A DNA stretch of 64,000 bases. Source: Galerina marginata. Taxonomy: Eukaryota > Basidiomycota > Agaricomycetes > Agaricales > Galerinaceae. Shown here in pieces: positions 10,431-21,512 of this stretch (within the stretch, counting starts at the first letter, position 1; every line of letters starts with the position of its first letter). Below the pieces are notes generated by a model that had not been told where the DNA came from, ran no database searches, and worked only from the letters and a program-made list of their open reading frames with translations. The stretch covers positions 1,116,001-1,180,000 of the forward strand of contig JAECYW010000018.1 in NCBI GenBank assembly GCA_023014335.1, written 5' to 3'. Both the position numbers and the translations under genes were made by a program.

Positions 10431-12223
10431 GTTGACGACAGGCGCGTTCCGGATTCGCACGCTTTCGTCCACGTCGTTGACATCTCCACCTCCAAGTTTT
10501 CGTCACTCGGCGGGTAAAACCTATACGCGGTCATCAAATCAAATCAATGATCACCCCCTTTGCCCTTTGACTTCTTATCTTATCCTCAACGTAACAGTCC
10601 AACGGCAGTCAACAGCATCATCATTCGGATTCAGAACAAGGTCTAGGACTGCTGACTGCGGCACCTCAGGCTCGAGGCTCGAGGCTCGCCGTCCTACCCG
10701 TCGACACGTACGCCAGACGGGTGTACCATTTACCCCTCACCCCACCCTCACCCCACCCCCCCCACCTCGACAACCACGACATCCGCAACGCCCGACGCCC
10801 GAGTCCCGAGACTCTTAGAATCAAACGACGACTCGACGAGTACAGACTACAGTCTAAAACTATAGCTACAAAACCACCATCGGTACCGATCGCCAATCCC
10901 TTCCCATCGAGTCTGACATGCCTATGGCCAAAAAACCCGACGTGATCCTCTCCTCAATGCTCATCACATCCACACGTAGAGTACACGTAGGCGCTTGATC
11001 AGCGCTCAACGCTCAACGGTGATCATGCATTCGGAGGGGATTTGGGTCCAGGTGTGGCAAATCTAGCTACCATTCTTTTTTTTTAAAAAAAAAATCCATT
11101 TATTGTCCGTTGGGGGCCGAGCCCTAAAAGCTACCATTCATTTACATTTACCCCCCCCCAAGAACTTACATACTCTATAAGGTATAACTAGTACGCCTCC
11201 AAGTTCCAACTCGAAGCAGGATTCAGAGCCGGAGCGCACTTTGGCTTCATTCAACGCCGACTGCAATAATTATTAGTACCAGCAGCAGGCGGCGTCACTA
11301 ATTGTTGTTGTTATCAGTAAATAAAGTAAGCGGTCGTCGTCATCCTATAGCTATCAACGATTTAACAGGCGTGAAGTGAAGTCCAGATACCAACCAATAC
11401 ACACAACCCCTCTGGACCCAGTCGATAAGTACATCATGATCAACGCCCACCCTGTCGAACGAGGTTCAGGACCAAACTCAGACTCGTGTCAATGTCAGTG
11501 GTTGATTTAAAAATGTAAGTATCTGACTCTGACACATGAAAAGCTCAGAGTCAAGAATCGAGCAACAGGAAACATTTAACTCTTTTTCCTTCCATCGATT
11601 CGCTACTCTAGAGTAAGTCTCGCGTCGTCTTCAAATTGTCAAAGCCGCCTGCGCTTGCACATTTGACATTGACTTACCGGGACCGCAAGCACCAGTCTGC
11701 CAATGCTTATGCGGCTCATCGTAGTCGTAGGCGTGTCCCCTCAGAGGATACTGTACCACGGGCTTTGACTTCCGCCATGATATGTCTGCCACAGCGACGA
11801 TATAATTATTAATACGAAGCGCCGCTGGCCGCACTGCGGCACTGCAGGATAAAGTTGAACAACCACGTGGTGAGATCATCGCGCGCCGGACTCGGAGGAC
11901 TGCGTAGCCTCTGCGACCCGACAAGCCATGGACTCGACTTTTGTGGTACAACTCAGAGTACAGATTCCGTTGGTCCGCAGTATCGCAAAAAAGCAGTGCA
12001 CTGAACGAAGCCGGGCTAGTGGTACATTCCCTACATCCATTCGGTTTAGGTTGACGGAAAACTGACCCATGATCAGGCATCGGTCCACGCTAGGCTAGGC
12101 CACCATCGTCATTCATAATTTCGATTTTTCCGACCTACTAGGAACACATACAGCGAGTATCAAAACACAAGGCTTAACGAATGTTACATTTAGACTCTTT
12201 CGAGGTTTCTTGGCTTCCCCAGT
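10431..12223. repeat. Gene-free region with first copy of a 3'-flank duplication
   Basis: No gene recognised. From about 11640 to 12223 runs a block repeated at about 14140-14740, and in part at about 13655-13900. Landmarks are gaggactgcgtagcctctgc, ggttgacggaaaactgaccc and tttccgacctactaggaaca. It is the duplicated 3' flank of family 1 genes. The 10431-11600 part holds only short homopolymer and C-rich stretches. Confidence 0.55.
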
Positions 12224-12709
12224 TTAGATGAAGATATCAACCAAAGCTTGACCAATAATTTGAGCCGACTGCAGAATCCCTCTCGATATAACATGCCCGC
12301 TGTTGCTCCCTCGGAATTTGTTGGGTTCATAGTTGAGGAACTTGACACGAGTTGGTGTTCCCCTGGCTTGGTCCACCTGCAGGATATACTGGCCACCATT
12401 AGTGGTAGCACCCACTTTTGTCTCTGCCACATCAGCCGAATAATCGATAGGAAAAATGAGGCTGAACTGGTTGTTGCTCTCCGAAATTTGCAAGTTGGGT
12501 CCGTTATTGATCCAGACCTTGATGAATTGTTCAGAGCGCCTATGAGGAACCCAGTCCCCACGAAAAAGTGATTTCGGGAGCACAGAATCGCCGTCCGACG
12601 ACCGTATGTCCAACGCAGGGATGGGGGGCATCGTGTAACCGGATTGCTCATTGTGATAATGAAGACGGCCGGTTGTGTTGTTGATCACTTCTACGATCTG
12701 GACGGGCAT
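12224..12709 (-). CDS. Small beta-rich protein of unknown function, family 1 copy C
   Basis: An intact 161-aa single-exon frame starts MPVQIVEVINNT. It aligns along its whole length with copies A, D and F: LHYHNEQSGYT near 17-27, DGDSVLPKS near 40, an INNGP turn near 69, NGGQYILQVD near 105 and a C-terminal IIGQALVDIF like that of copy A. It has no signal peptide or TM segment. It is the most divergent minus-strand copy in the middle third (ESNNQFSLIFPIDYSAD). The flanks carry the family TATA, leader and 5'UTR intron. Function unknown; probably expressed and cytosolic. Confidence 0.7.
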   Translation of the reverse strand: MPVQIVEVINNTTGRLHYHNEQSGYTMPPIPALDIRSSDGDSVLPKSLFRGDWVPHRRSEQFIKVWINNGPNLQISESNNQFSLIFPIDYSADVAETKVGATTNGGQYILQVDQARGTPTRVKFLNYEPNKFRGSNSGHVISRGILQSAQIIGQALVDIFI

Positions 12710-12966
12710 GATTGTAGACTAGACTGGCATAATACGGGGGTTAGGTAACAGATGAAGAACAACACAATATGGAATTACCTCGTGTAGACCGAGAGAGGAG
12801 AAAAATGCTACAGTGGGAGAACGAATTCGTTGGGAGACGTAATGAGCAACACGTTCTAGATAGTGGTTTTATCAAGAGGAATGGTTTTGTAAGAAAATAT
12901 TACTGACCGTCTTGGGATTCTAGTTGCAATGACTTGGATGAAGTTAAGGACGCGTACTTATATACA
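12710..12966 (-). promoter_or_regulatory. Promoter and leader of family 1 copy C
   Basis: The minus strand has TATATAAG at about 12957-12964, the leader GGTCAGTAATATTTTC at about 12894-12909, and a candidate 5'UTR intron starting GTAATTCC near 12778, just as in copy A. Confidence 0.55.
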
Positions 12967-14741
12967 TCCTAATACTCTCAATCAAGCCATGGTATAGAAA
13001 CGCGCAACTTGTACAAATCACATATGGACACTGACAGTTCCCGAGTTTGGTTCGTCCTGTGACAGGTAAGCGTTCTAGGTTGGCATGTCCCTTGCTCGGA
13101 AGCAACGTCTAGTGCACGACAGAGGAGAAGACGAACTATAAATCCAAATATTCAGTGTTTGCTGCATCCAGTTATGGGAATCTTCGATAGATTTAGTGCG
13201 TTTAAAGACAAGTGAATGAATGAATCTTGAAATCAGAACACTGTATTAAGTCTAGAGCTGAGTATTGCTGCGTCCACGTTAAAGAATGCAGCGCTAGTTC
13301 AAAGCCGGACAGGGTATTTGTAAACTGGCCCCAAGTGTTAGCTCTCACTCTCTCCGTGGTTCGGAGTTCCAGAATGGAGATTCCTCAAATAGAATCCTTA
13401 GGTTTCCAACTAGTACATAATTCGCACAATTTGGGGAAAGGAGATAAGATTGGATAGAATGTAGACTACTACATTTCGAGCCGTATTTATACTCAGTAGG
13501 CACTGCCTCGATGAGTCCAAGGCGATGTGCCAACTGTGCGGCAGTCTGACGCCGGCGCTTAATCACTCGAATGTCCGACTCGGGACAGCCCGTGATGCGC
13601 GTCCAACAGTGGTACGCGAACGCGCACTTAAAGGTACCTTTTTGATGGTTCCGGAGACTCGCGCCGGAGGACTGCGTAGCCTCTGCGACCCGACAATTTA
13701 AAGCCATGGATTCATTTTTTGTGGTACAACTCAGACTTAATCGAGTACGGATTCCGTTGGTCCGCACTATCGAAAAGTAATTTAAATTCGCTGAACGAAA
13801 CCGGGCTCAGCTAGTGGTACACTCCCTTCATATATCCATAGCCATTCAATTTAGGTTGACGGAAAACTGACCCATGATCGAGCACTGACGGGCCAGGTTT
13901 GGCCATGTAAAAAAATGCTATACTTACTTACAGTCCACTCTATATATCAATATCAAGGCCTACCCCGTCGAATGAGGTTCTGAATCAAGCTCAGACTTAT
14001 GCCGGTGGTTGATTTAAAAAATGTATGTATCTAACACACAAAAAGCTCTGAATCTAATCGAGAAACACTTCCTTCCATCGTTCCTCCCTCGGGCATTGAA
14101 ATATTGAAAAAACCAAGCCCTGCGTCACCTTTAAATAAATTGTCGAAGCCGCTTGCACATTCGACATGTACAGTTACCGGGACCGTCACGGTGCCAGTGC
14201 GGCTCTTTGTATGTACGCGTCCCCTCAGAGGATACTGCACCACGGGCTTTGACTTCCGTCATGATACAGTATGTCTGCCACAGCGACAATATAATTATTA
14301 ATACGAAGCGCTGCAGGCCGCACTGCAGGATATCGATAAACAACCACATGGTGAGATCACCGCGCCGGAGGACTGCCTCTGCGACCCGACAAGCAATGGA
14401 TTCATTTTTTGTGGTAGAACTCAGACTTAATTAAGGACAGATTTCCTTGTTCCGCAGTATCAAAAAGTAATTTAAATGCTCTGAACGAAACTGGGCTCAG
14501 CTAGTGGTACATTTCTTTCATATATCCATAGCCATTCAATATAGGTTAACAGAAAACTGACCCAAGATCGAGCACCGGTCCAAGCTAGAATAGGCTACCA
14601 TCGTCGTTCATAATTTCGAATACAAACATACACTTTAATTTCGATTTTTCCGACCTACTAGGAACACATACAGCGAGTATCAAAGCACGAGGCTTAACGA
14701 ATGTTACATTTAAACTCTTTCAATGCTTCCAGTTCACCGGT
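12967..14741. repeat. Duplicated upstream block of copy C and 3' flank of copy D
   Basis: No gene. 13080-13400 is the family upstream repeat (gacagggtatttgtaaactg, ggttcggagttccagaatgg). 13655-13900 and 14360-14720 are two further copies of the 3'-flank block first seen at 11875-12200. The order shows successive tandem segmental duplication. Confidence 0.6.
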
Positions 14742-15221
14742 TCAGAGTATGGTATCAAGTATAGCTTGTCCAATAGCCGGTGTAGTCGCCAGAAGCGTGT
14801 TGGATATAACCTGCCCCGCATCAGTTGTCTGGAACTTGTTGGCTTCGTATTTGAAGAAGGTCAATTTCGCAGCTTTTCCCAAATCAGGATCCACCTTCAC
14901 GATATACTTGTCACCACTACTAAGCGACCCCGTCTTCACCTCTCTTTTATGACCAACATATTCGGAAGGGCCCAGGACGCTAAACTGCCAGCTGGAATCC
15001 GAAATTTCCATCTTGGGTCCGTCATCGATCCAGATCTTGATGGCTTTTCCAGAGCTTTTAAAAGGGACTTCGTCGTCCCGATAAACTGACTTCGGCATCC
15101 ACCCATCGGAGTCTGACGCCATGTGGGTTTTCGGATTGATAGTGAAAGTAACATCGCTTTTCGTGTTCTGGTAATGGAGGACACCGTTGGTGTTGATCAC
15201 TTCCACGATCTCTACGGTCAT
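14742..15221 (-). CDS. Small beta-rich protein of unknown function, family 1 copy D
   Basis: An intact 159-aa frame starts MTVEIVEVINTNG. One Asn of the usual NNT is lost, and G replaces the usual Gly-Ile start context. The rest follows the family: LHYQNTKSDVTFT, SDSDGWMPKSV near 37, DDEVPFKSSGK near 48, DDGPKMEISDSSW near 68, GDKYIVKVDPD near 103 and FFKYEANKF near 120, ending AIGQAILDTIL. An upstream in-frame Met at 15284 exists, but family alignment and the leader favour 15221. No signal peptide. Closest to copy F by sequence. Confidence 0.7.
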   Translation of the reverse strand: MTVEIVEVINTNGVLHYQNTKSDVTFTINPKTHMASDSDGWMPKSVYRDDEVPFKSSGKAIKIWIDDGPKMEISDSSWQFSVLGPSEYVGHKREVKTGSLSSGDKYIVKVDPDLGKAAKLTFFKYEANKFQTTDAGQVISNTLLATTPAIGQAILDTIL

Positions 15222-15456
15222 GATTGGAGACTGGATTATCATGAACGAGGTCAGGTAACAGACGAGGGTCGGTAAGATGTGCAAGTACCTTGTGTTAAGC
15301 GAGGGAGTAAAACGAAATGTGGCAGTGGGAGAATGACTTCGTAAAGACTACATAGTGGGTTACTAAATGGAATGTTTTCGAAAGAAAATGTCACTGACCT
15401 TCTTGGGATTGCTTGTTGCGACGACTTGTTGACATTACTCTCCCTTACTTATATAC
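15222..15456 (-). promoter_or_regulatory. Promoter, leader and 5'UTR intron of family 1 copy D
   Basis: A TATATAAG box lies at about 15447-15455. The leader is GGTCAGTGACATTTTC (about 15385-15400). A 5'UTR intron starting GTACTTGC near 15290 and ending ATCCAG near 15233 precedes the ATG at 15221. Confidence 0.55.
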
Positions 15457-16708
15457 ATCCCAATATCAAGCCACCGAACCGAATTGGGCGGCTAGTACAT
15501 ATAAATGGTTCCGAGGTTCGGCTGGTCCGGTGACTGGTAAGCCTTCTAGATGACATGTTTCTTGCTTGGAAGCAGCCTCTAGAGCAAGACGAGAGGACAA
15601 GACAACCTAGAAATTTCAGATGTTTAGCCTTTGCTGCGTCCAGATGAGAGGTCCTTCAGTTAAGTTAGTGCGTTGGAATACAAGTGGATGCATATGCATG
15701 AAGACAGTCACTACACTATCTTTGAGAGTCGGAATTCTAGACTGATTAAGTTTTGCATAGGCGCCCATTTAGTCCAATTAGTAGATCGTGCAAAATTTCA
15801 TCATAGACTTAAGTGTTACTGCCGCCAAGCCATTCAATACAGCACTAATTTAAAGTCGGATGGGGTATTTTTAAATCGGCTCAGAGAGTTAGAACAATCT
15901 TTCTCTGATTTGAATGGAGCTCCAGAATAGAGAATCCACAAATACGGTCCTCGGGATCCAGCGCTAGTCCATAGCCAGAGACCACTGAACAGATCCGCCT
16001 TATACTATATAACTATCACCACAGAGTGCTAGTCTACTTGACAATTAACTAATTTAGACTCGATCTAATGGTGTTAGCCTTGGGTTCTCAGCAGTAAGAA
16101 AAATGATGTTCGAAATAAGTCTTGGCGGGCGCTTAACGAAGTTCAACTGGCGCCGAACAAGGAATGAACCCTAGTTGACACTTTAAATCTTACTAGAACG
16201 CAACGGGTTTCCTGCCCACCCCCCCAAAAACAACCCTGCTAACATGTACGAAAAGATGGAAGTGCGGCGAAACCTAGTGGTATCCTCTATCTAACCCAAA
16301 ACAATCAAGAAAATTCGCGGAAGAACGTACCGCGTTAAGTGCTAGTACTTCGTTAAGCTGATTTGGGCATATTCAGAACTGTTTTATAGTTTTCCTGATT
16401 GTATCCAACTTACGTTGCTCTTGGGCCGAATCTTATTGCTATTGTTAAGATCCGGCTGCCCAGGCCCATAGCCATGAAGGACGAGCCAACGCAGAGAAAT
16501 CGGGAGCGCCAGTGGCAATCGCTAAGAAATATGGCGGGAGAAGCAGCACCTGGAGAATGGATCAGGTCTCAGGCTGAGTATCGGTGTATGCAAGTCAAAT
16601 ACAGTGCTAATTCAATGCTCGACAGGGTATTTGTACATTGGGCTTTAAAGCTACTAGTAGAACGCACTCCCAGTGCCAGTGGTTGGAATTCCAGGCGATG
16701 AGCCTATA

Positions 16709-16755
16709 ATTGTGCATAAATTGACTCTAATAAGAATAAATCCATTATGCACAAT
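16709..16755. repeat. 47-bp hairpin element
   Basis: Perfect 11-bp terminal inverted repeats (ATTGTGCATAA and TTATGCACAAT) enclose a core beginning attgactctaat. Related to the elements at 16815 and 18334. Confidence 0.55.
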
Positions 16756-16814
16756 AGCGTCTAAGCCAGAGTTATGCATGACGATGCAGAGTGCGAGAGG
16801 TAGCAGCTTTACAG

Positions 16815-16852
16815 TTTATGCAGGTGAGAGTCACCTTATAAATTATGCATAA
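16815..16852. repeat. 38-bp nested hairpin element
   Basis: Outer arms TTTATGCA / TGCATAAA enclose an inner inverted repeat GGTGA-gag-TCACC. It shares the TTATGCA end and the GAGTC core of the neighbouring hairpins. Confidence 0.45.
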
Positions 16853-18333
16853 ACCTACAAGAATGCCTAATATAGGGGACAAATAACTCTCGGGAAACTT
16901 CTAAGCGGTTCACAAGTTCCCGATCCTACCTTGATGGGGATTGACCGTAGCCACCAGTGCATGATGCTCATTATGGCGATCAAATTCTTAAGACGTCGTG
17001 AGGAACGGTGATCGGCTCACCGCATCGCTGTTCCAAACGACGCCAACGACGGGTTCGGTTTCCCGGTCCGCACACTGCCTGTCAGTATGCGACTTGTATG
17101 TGACCGTCGCGATCGCCGTCGGATGCGGTGCGCACAGTACACACCTTCCCTCGGGGCGGCTGTATGCTGCTCATGCTCTACATTGCCACTTTTCTCGGGT
17201 TGCAATGGCAGTATGGATCAAGCGAGCTCCTGTCGGAATATAGTAGAAGGTATACATACAGGAACGAAAGTCAATGCTTTATAGTCATATAGTAATGAGA
17301 TCATTCTTTGGATATACTGAAATGTGGCTTTGAGCTTTATCTTATCAAGTTCTCAGAGTAATGTATGGCTAATGGGTGATGACATAGTTTGAGTTTCAGG
17401 TAACTTCAAATCACTCTTAATTGCATCAACTGAAGTAAAAAACTACTCGAGTAATAGCTGAATCGTCTACGAAATAGCCGTATCCAATTTTCCCAACATT
17501 TCAGAGCATGAGGTACTTTGTTCATAGGTCTAATATGATGGTAATGTCTGGTATCTACAGACTGAACTTGGTGGAAAAGCATCTTCCCGGGTCGGCTGAT
17601 GATCGTGCTAAGATCCGCCCTGCAATAGATTGGGTGGAGTGTAGGTAAATCAATAATTAGACACTTCCACCCTCGAATGGAGGATTTATATACCTATGCA
17701 CATTTTATCCAGAAGGTCCTATGTAAAATAAAATTATTGACTAGAAAATTTCTGCACTATGTCCAAGCGAATAAGCAGATAATTAATCTACAATGTTCGC
17801 GAGTAAGCGCCGGCCTAATTTGGCGCCGGCACTTGATTGGCTCGGTGATTGCCTTGTCCGTCAATCTATCCGAACACAATGAACCAATAGCGAGACATGC
17901 GAGGCTCAAACAAGTCTAAGGGACATTGACACCCTTGAGAGCCGTGCAAGGCGTTCAGATGTCCGGCCTGCCTGTCCAGGCCATTTATGCGACTATTCGG
18001 GATTTCTAAGCAAATTTCCCGCAGCGCCGTTTCTTAGCACGAAGCGTTAACAATGAACGCAGGTCTTGGTCTTTTGTTGACAGCACCAGTAGGACCATTT
18101 TCTCAACCTCGAGGTCTAATGTGCACAAAAATTCAGCGCTACGGTCTCGTAGATTAGATAAAATAAGGCCGCCCCCCTCTTGGACCAATTAGGATATGCT
18201 GTCGGGGGACCTGGCACATTTTAATGATAGCATCGAGCACGCGGTACGGGGGCATTATCAAATAAATCTATTCTGGACTAGCTCTTGTGAGACTAGAAAT
18301 ACCCATACTACCCAACTCTAACTTAGAGCCCAG

Positions 18334-18376
18334 TGTGTATAATGAATTGACTCTAATTAGAGTCGAATTATGCACA
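18334..18376. repeat. 43-bp imperfect palindrome
   Basis: A 16-bp perfect palindrome GACTCTAATTAGAGTC (18349-18364) is flanked by tgtgtataat on the left and attatgcaca on the right. Same ends and core as the 16709 element. Confidence 0.55.
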
Positions 18377-19280
18377 AGGCAGACAGCACTAGGTGGGAAT
18401 TCCAGAATGAGGGTCCCTCAAATGCGGTCCAGCGCTAGCTCATAGCCTGAGAGAACAAATAACGGATCCACCTTAGACTTTAGAACCATCACTACACAGT
18501 GCTAGTTTACTGGACCAGTTAGCATAGAATCAATGTAGAACCGTCATTCTCTTCGGGCGGCCCAAAGCTTGGCTCACGGTACTTGCTAAACGCTGGCCTA
18601 AATTCGGTACAGTTCGTCGTCGGTATCGGTAGAGTCGATCTAAAAAATTGTGGGATGGGGGTCCGACGACAGCGACGGCGTTGAGGGCTGGATACCCTGA
18701 TCATGCCGTAAAAGAGGCGAGCTCGGAGGATGAGCACCATCCACCGCATTACACTCGTCCCTGACACCTGGCCTTGCCCAACCACCCAGTAACCTGCTTT
18801 CCATCCAGTCGAAATCTCTCTCCCAAACCAAAATGGTAGGCGTGATAGGTCTATCCCACCGTTACATAGAGCTAGTGATTAGGGCTAGGACCAGGGGAGA
18901 CGAAGCGGCATAAAAAGTCAATACGAATGACCAAGTTAGCCAGCGCTTAATAAAGTACTAACCTCTAAAGTAGATTTATTCTCTGGCTCTCTAGGCCTCT
19001 CAATTAGCGCAGAAACCATTGCTTGAACTAGGATGCAGATTTAGAACTCCTGAAATCAATCATTGAATTGAAAGGGAGAATTGTCGTCAGGTTTTTTGAA
19101 CTCACTGAAATCCTGGAATTCTAGGTCGCGGTTTCTTCTACTTCCAAAGTAAGTCTCTTTCTAAACCTAGAACATACTAGAACAGATTGTTTACCTGTCA
19201 CCAAACTGACGACATATCATACTCGGGAACGTACCATACGCGATTCGTCAAGTTATCTTTTCTAATCCACCGATTTATTT

Positions 19281-19519
19281 GGAATATTGGGACGTATATA
19301 AGCATGAGTTCATGGCTGTATCTGATTCGTCGCAAGCAGCAAGTCCAAGAAAGTCAGTGTTATTGGCCTACACAATATTCCTTTTGATAACACCCCTGTA
19401 TAGGACCTGTTCCACTGAATTTTCTAATTTCCCCGGCCTAGTTCTACACCAGGTAGTCTCATATCTCATTGTTCCTCATTCATCTCCTGATTTCGTTCTA
19501 TGCTGCCCAGATTTTCATC
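19281..19519 (+). promoter_or_regulatory. Promoter, leader and 5'UTR intron of family 1 copy E
   Basis: A TATA box gggacgtatataagcatg (about 19288-19305) precedes the leader-like aagaaagtcagtgttattgg (about 19345-19364). A 5'UTR intron (about 19453-19510, gtagtctc to tgctgcccag) ends 9 nt before the ATG. Confidence 0.55.
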
Positions 19520-19966
19520 ATGCCTATCGGACTTGTAGAAGTGGCGAACAACACGGCTCACACTGTCCAATATAAGAATCAAGAAAGCGGCTGGGAATTT
19601 ACCGTCCAGGCAAAGACGGCCAAATATGAAACCAACGGTTGGGTTCCGACCTCCCCTTTCCACGACGACACGATTCCATTCAAAAGCTCTAATAAAAGCA
19701 TCATCGTCACCGTCGACAACGGGCACCAACTAGCAATCACAGATGACTACTACAAAATTCGTACTACTGGAAACAGCAGGCCAGAGCAGTTGACTGGCAC
19801 GTTCGACAACGGCGACAGGTTTGTCTTGAGGATTGACGACCAGAATGGAATCAATTACTCGTTCATAAAGTATGAGAACAACCTCCACACGACTGGTGGT
19901 GGTTATATTCTTTCCGGTGTCCTTCAGGGGGCGCAGAAGGCTGTTGGCACGGTTTTTGGGTATTGA
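19520..19966 (+). CDS. Small beta-rich protein of unknown function, family 1 copy E (divergent)
   Basis: An intact 148-aa frame starts MPIGLVEVANNTAHTVQYKN. It is the only intact plus-strand copy and the most divergent. It keeps NQESGWEFTV near 19-28, NGWVPTSPFHDDTIPFKSS near 37-55, a DNGHQLAITDD turn near 67, NGDRFVLRIDD near 100 and IKYENN near 118. It is about 12 residues shorter than the minus-strand copies, ending QKAVGTVFGY. No signal peptide. The start is fixed by family alignment; an earlier in-frame Met at 19469 lies in the probable 5'UTR intron. Function unknown. Confidence 0.7.
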   Translation: MPIGLVEVANNTAHTVQYKNQESGWEFTVQAKTAKYETNGWVPTSPFHDDTIPFKSSNKSIIVTVDNGHQLAITDDYYKIRTTGNSRPEQLTGTFDNGDRFVLRIDDQNGINYSFIKYENNLHTTGGGYILSGVLQGAQKAVGTVFGY

Positions 19967-20776
19967 ATTAGGCGAGTCAACAAAGCAGGTGGCGTCAATG
20001 TACCGGTAGTAAATTACGGAATATGTTGTTTGGTATCTAAAAAATACAGATTGAGGTGCTGTCAGTTATAATATTGCCCTTCTGTTTACGATTGGAAGTC
20101 CTCCTTATTTTTAAATCAGTTAATTCTGAGATAAGTATTACATGGATTGCAAGATCTGGAAAACGTGGGGTTGTGTTTAGCGAGCACCCTTTTGAAGAAA
20201 TCCCAACTTGGGTACGACGCCGCACACACATAAGGCAAAACTTAACTAGAAAGGCATCGCTTTGGAGTTCCTTAAAATTATTGTCCATGTGGGAGGTGCC
20301 ATGCACGAATGCCGTGAAATAACGCTGAGTCGGAATCAGACAGCACCGGCGGAGATCAGGCCAAGGAGCACTCACGGGGTGGGTCATAGATTGAACGAGC
20401 CAAGTACTTTATCAGGCCGTGTTGCGTTTGGTCTAGCTCTGGAAACTTACGCCAGCTGCACCACCTATTATTCTCGAAGATTAGTAACCATCGATGGGCC
20501 TTTTACGGTGGATAAAACTTACAAGTGATAGCTTGAGTCCGACGGTCGGGCAGTGCAGTTGTGCAAGAGACGAGAAGAGATACACTCAGAAGAGATGTAA
20601 GCGAAAGCTTCATTTGTGCGTTTTCTTTGATGTTAATAACATCTATCATTTCAAATACAAACATAGACTTTCAATTTTGATTTTCCAACACACTAATAAA
20701 TGCATACACCGAGTATCAGAGAAGAGACTTTACTAACGCTAGATTTATTATCTTTCGAGGTTTCTACGCTTTCGCT
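19967..20776. repeat. 3' flanks of copies E and F; dispersed repeat
   Basis: No gene. 20440-20640 (ggaaacttacgccagctgca, gtgcaagagacgagaagaga) is repeated at about 29085-29285, far from any family 1 gene. Confidence 0.55.
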
Positions 20777-21262
20777 TTACTTAATAGCGAGGGCCAATAT
20801 AACCTTCCCAATCATCTCACCCAGCGTCAGATACGTGTTGGATATAACCTGCCCCGCGTCGGTTGTCTGGAACTTGCTTTTTTCGTATTTGATGAAGCTC
20901 AATTGCGCATCTCCCCCCAAATCGGGATCCACCTTCACGATATACTGCCCACCGTTACTGAGCGACCCCACCCGGGTCGTTCCCATATGACCAACAAAAT
21001 CGGAAGGACCCCTGACCACAAACTTCCAGTCGGAATCCGTAATTTGCAACTTGGGTCCGTCACCGATCCAAATGTTGATGGATTTTCCAGAGTCGTCATA
21101 AGGAACTGTGTCGTCATGAAAAACTGACTTCGGCATCCAACCGTCGGAGTCCGACTGCGCATGGGTTTTCGGATTGACAGTGAAACTGTAACCGGATTCC
21201 GTATTCTGGTAATGGAGGACACCGTTGGTGTTGTTGACCACTTCCACGATCCCTACGGGCAT
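20777..21262 (-). CDS. Small beta-rich protein of unknown function, family 1 copy F
   Basis: An intact 161-aa single-exon frame starts MPVGIVEVVNNTNGVLHYQN. Family landmarks are all present: ESGYSFTV near 22, SDSDGWMPKSVFHDDTVPY near 37-55, IGDGPKLQITDSDW near 66, GSLSNGGQYIVKVDPD near 98 and FIKYEKSKFQTTDAGQVIS near 121-139. It is closest to copy D, sharing TDAGQVISNT. No signal peptide or TM segment. Promoter and 5'UTR intron match the other copies. Function unknown. Confidence 0.72.
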   Translation of the reverse strand: MPVGIVEVVNNTNGVLHYQNTESGYSFTVNPKTHAQSDSDGWMPKSVFHDDTVPYDDSGKSINIWIGDGPKLQITDSDWKFVVRGPSDFVGHMGTTRVGSLSNGGQYIVKVDPDLGGDAQLSFIKYEKSKFQTTDAGQVISNTYLTLGEMIGKVILALAIK

Positions 21263-21512
21263 GATTGTAGACTAGATTATCATAAACGAGGTCAGATAAC
21301 AGACGAGGTCCAGGATCAGCAAGATGCAATATTACCTTGTGTTAAGCGAGGTAGGACGACGATGCGGGAGTGGGAGAAGAAACTTGTACGAGGAACAAAT
21401 CCTATATAGTGGGTTATCAAGTGGAATGTTTTCGTAATAAAATATTACTGACCTTCTTGGAATTGCTTGTTGCGATGACTCGTTGACGGTACCAACCCTT
21501 CCTTATATATAT
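21263..21512 (-). promoter_or_regulatory. Promoter, leader and 5'UTR intron of family 1 copy F
   Basis: TATATATAAGG lies at about 21501-21511 and the leader GGTCAGTAATATTTTA at about 21439-21454. A 5'UTR intron starts GTAATATTGC near 21335 and ends ATCTAG near 21275. Confidence 0.55.

Larger units (their letters stand above)
15457..19280. repeat. Upstream repeat blocks, small hairpin elements, otherwise gene-poor
   Basis: 15550-16040, 16560-16700 and 18400-18660 are copies of the family 1 upstream block. 18400-18660 matches 21900-22160, including the stretch cctaaattcggtacagttcg. Three short hairpin elements lie at 16709-16755, 16815-16852 and 18334-18376. A more GC-rich stretch at 17000-17230 has overlapping short frames on both strands with no recognisable domain. 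I see no gene I can support. Confidence 0.5.

Noticed and set aside
17000..17243. GC-rich frames as a gene
   Set aside because: Open frames overlap on both strands, no homology is recognised and there is no splice or start support.
2352..21262. Aegerolysin or mycocypin identity for family 1
   Set aside because: Length and cytosolic beta character fit, but I cannot see the characteristic motifs of either family, so no name was given.
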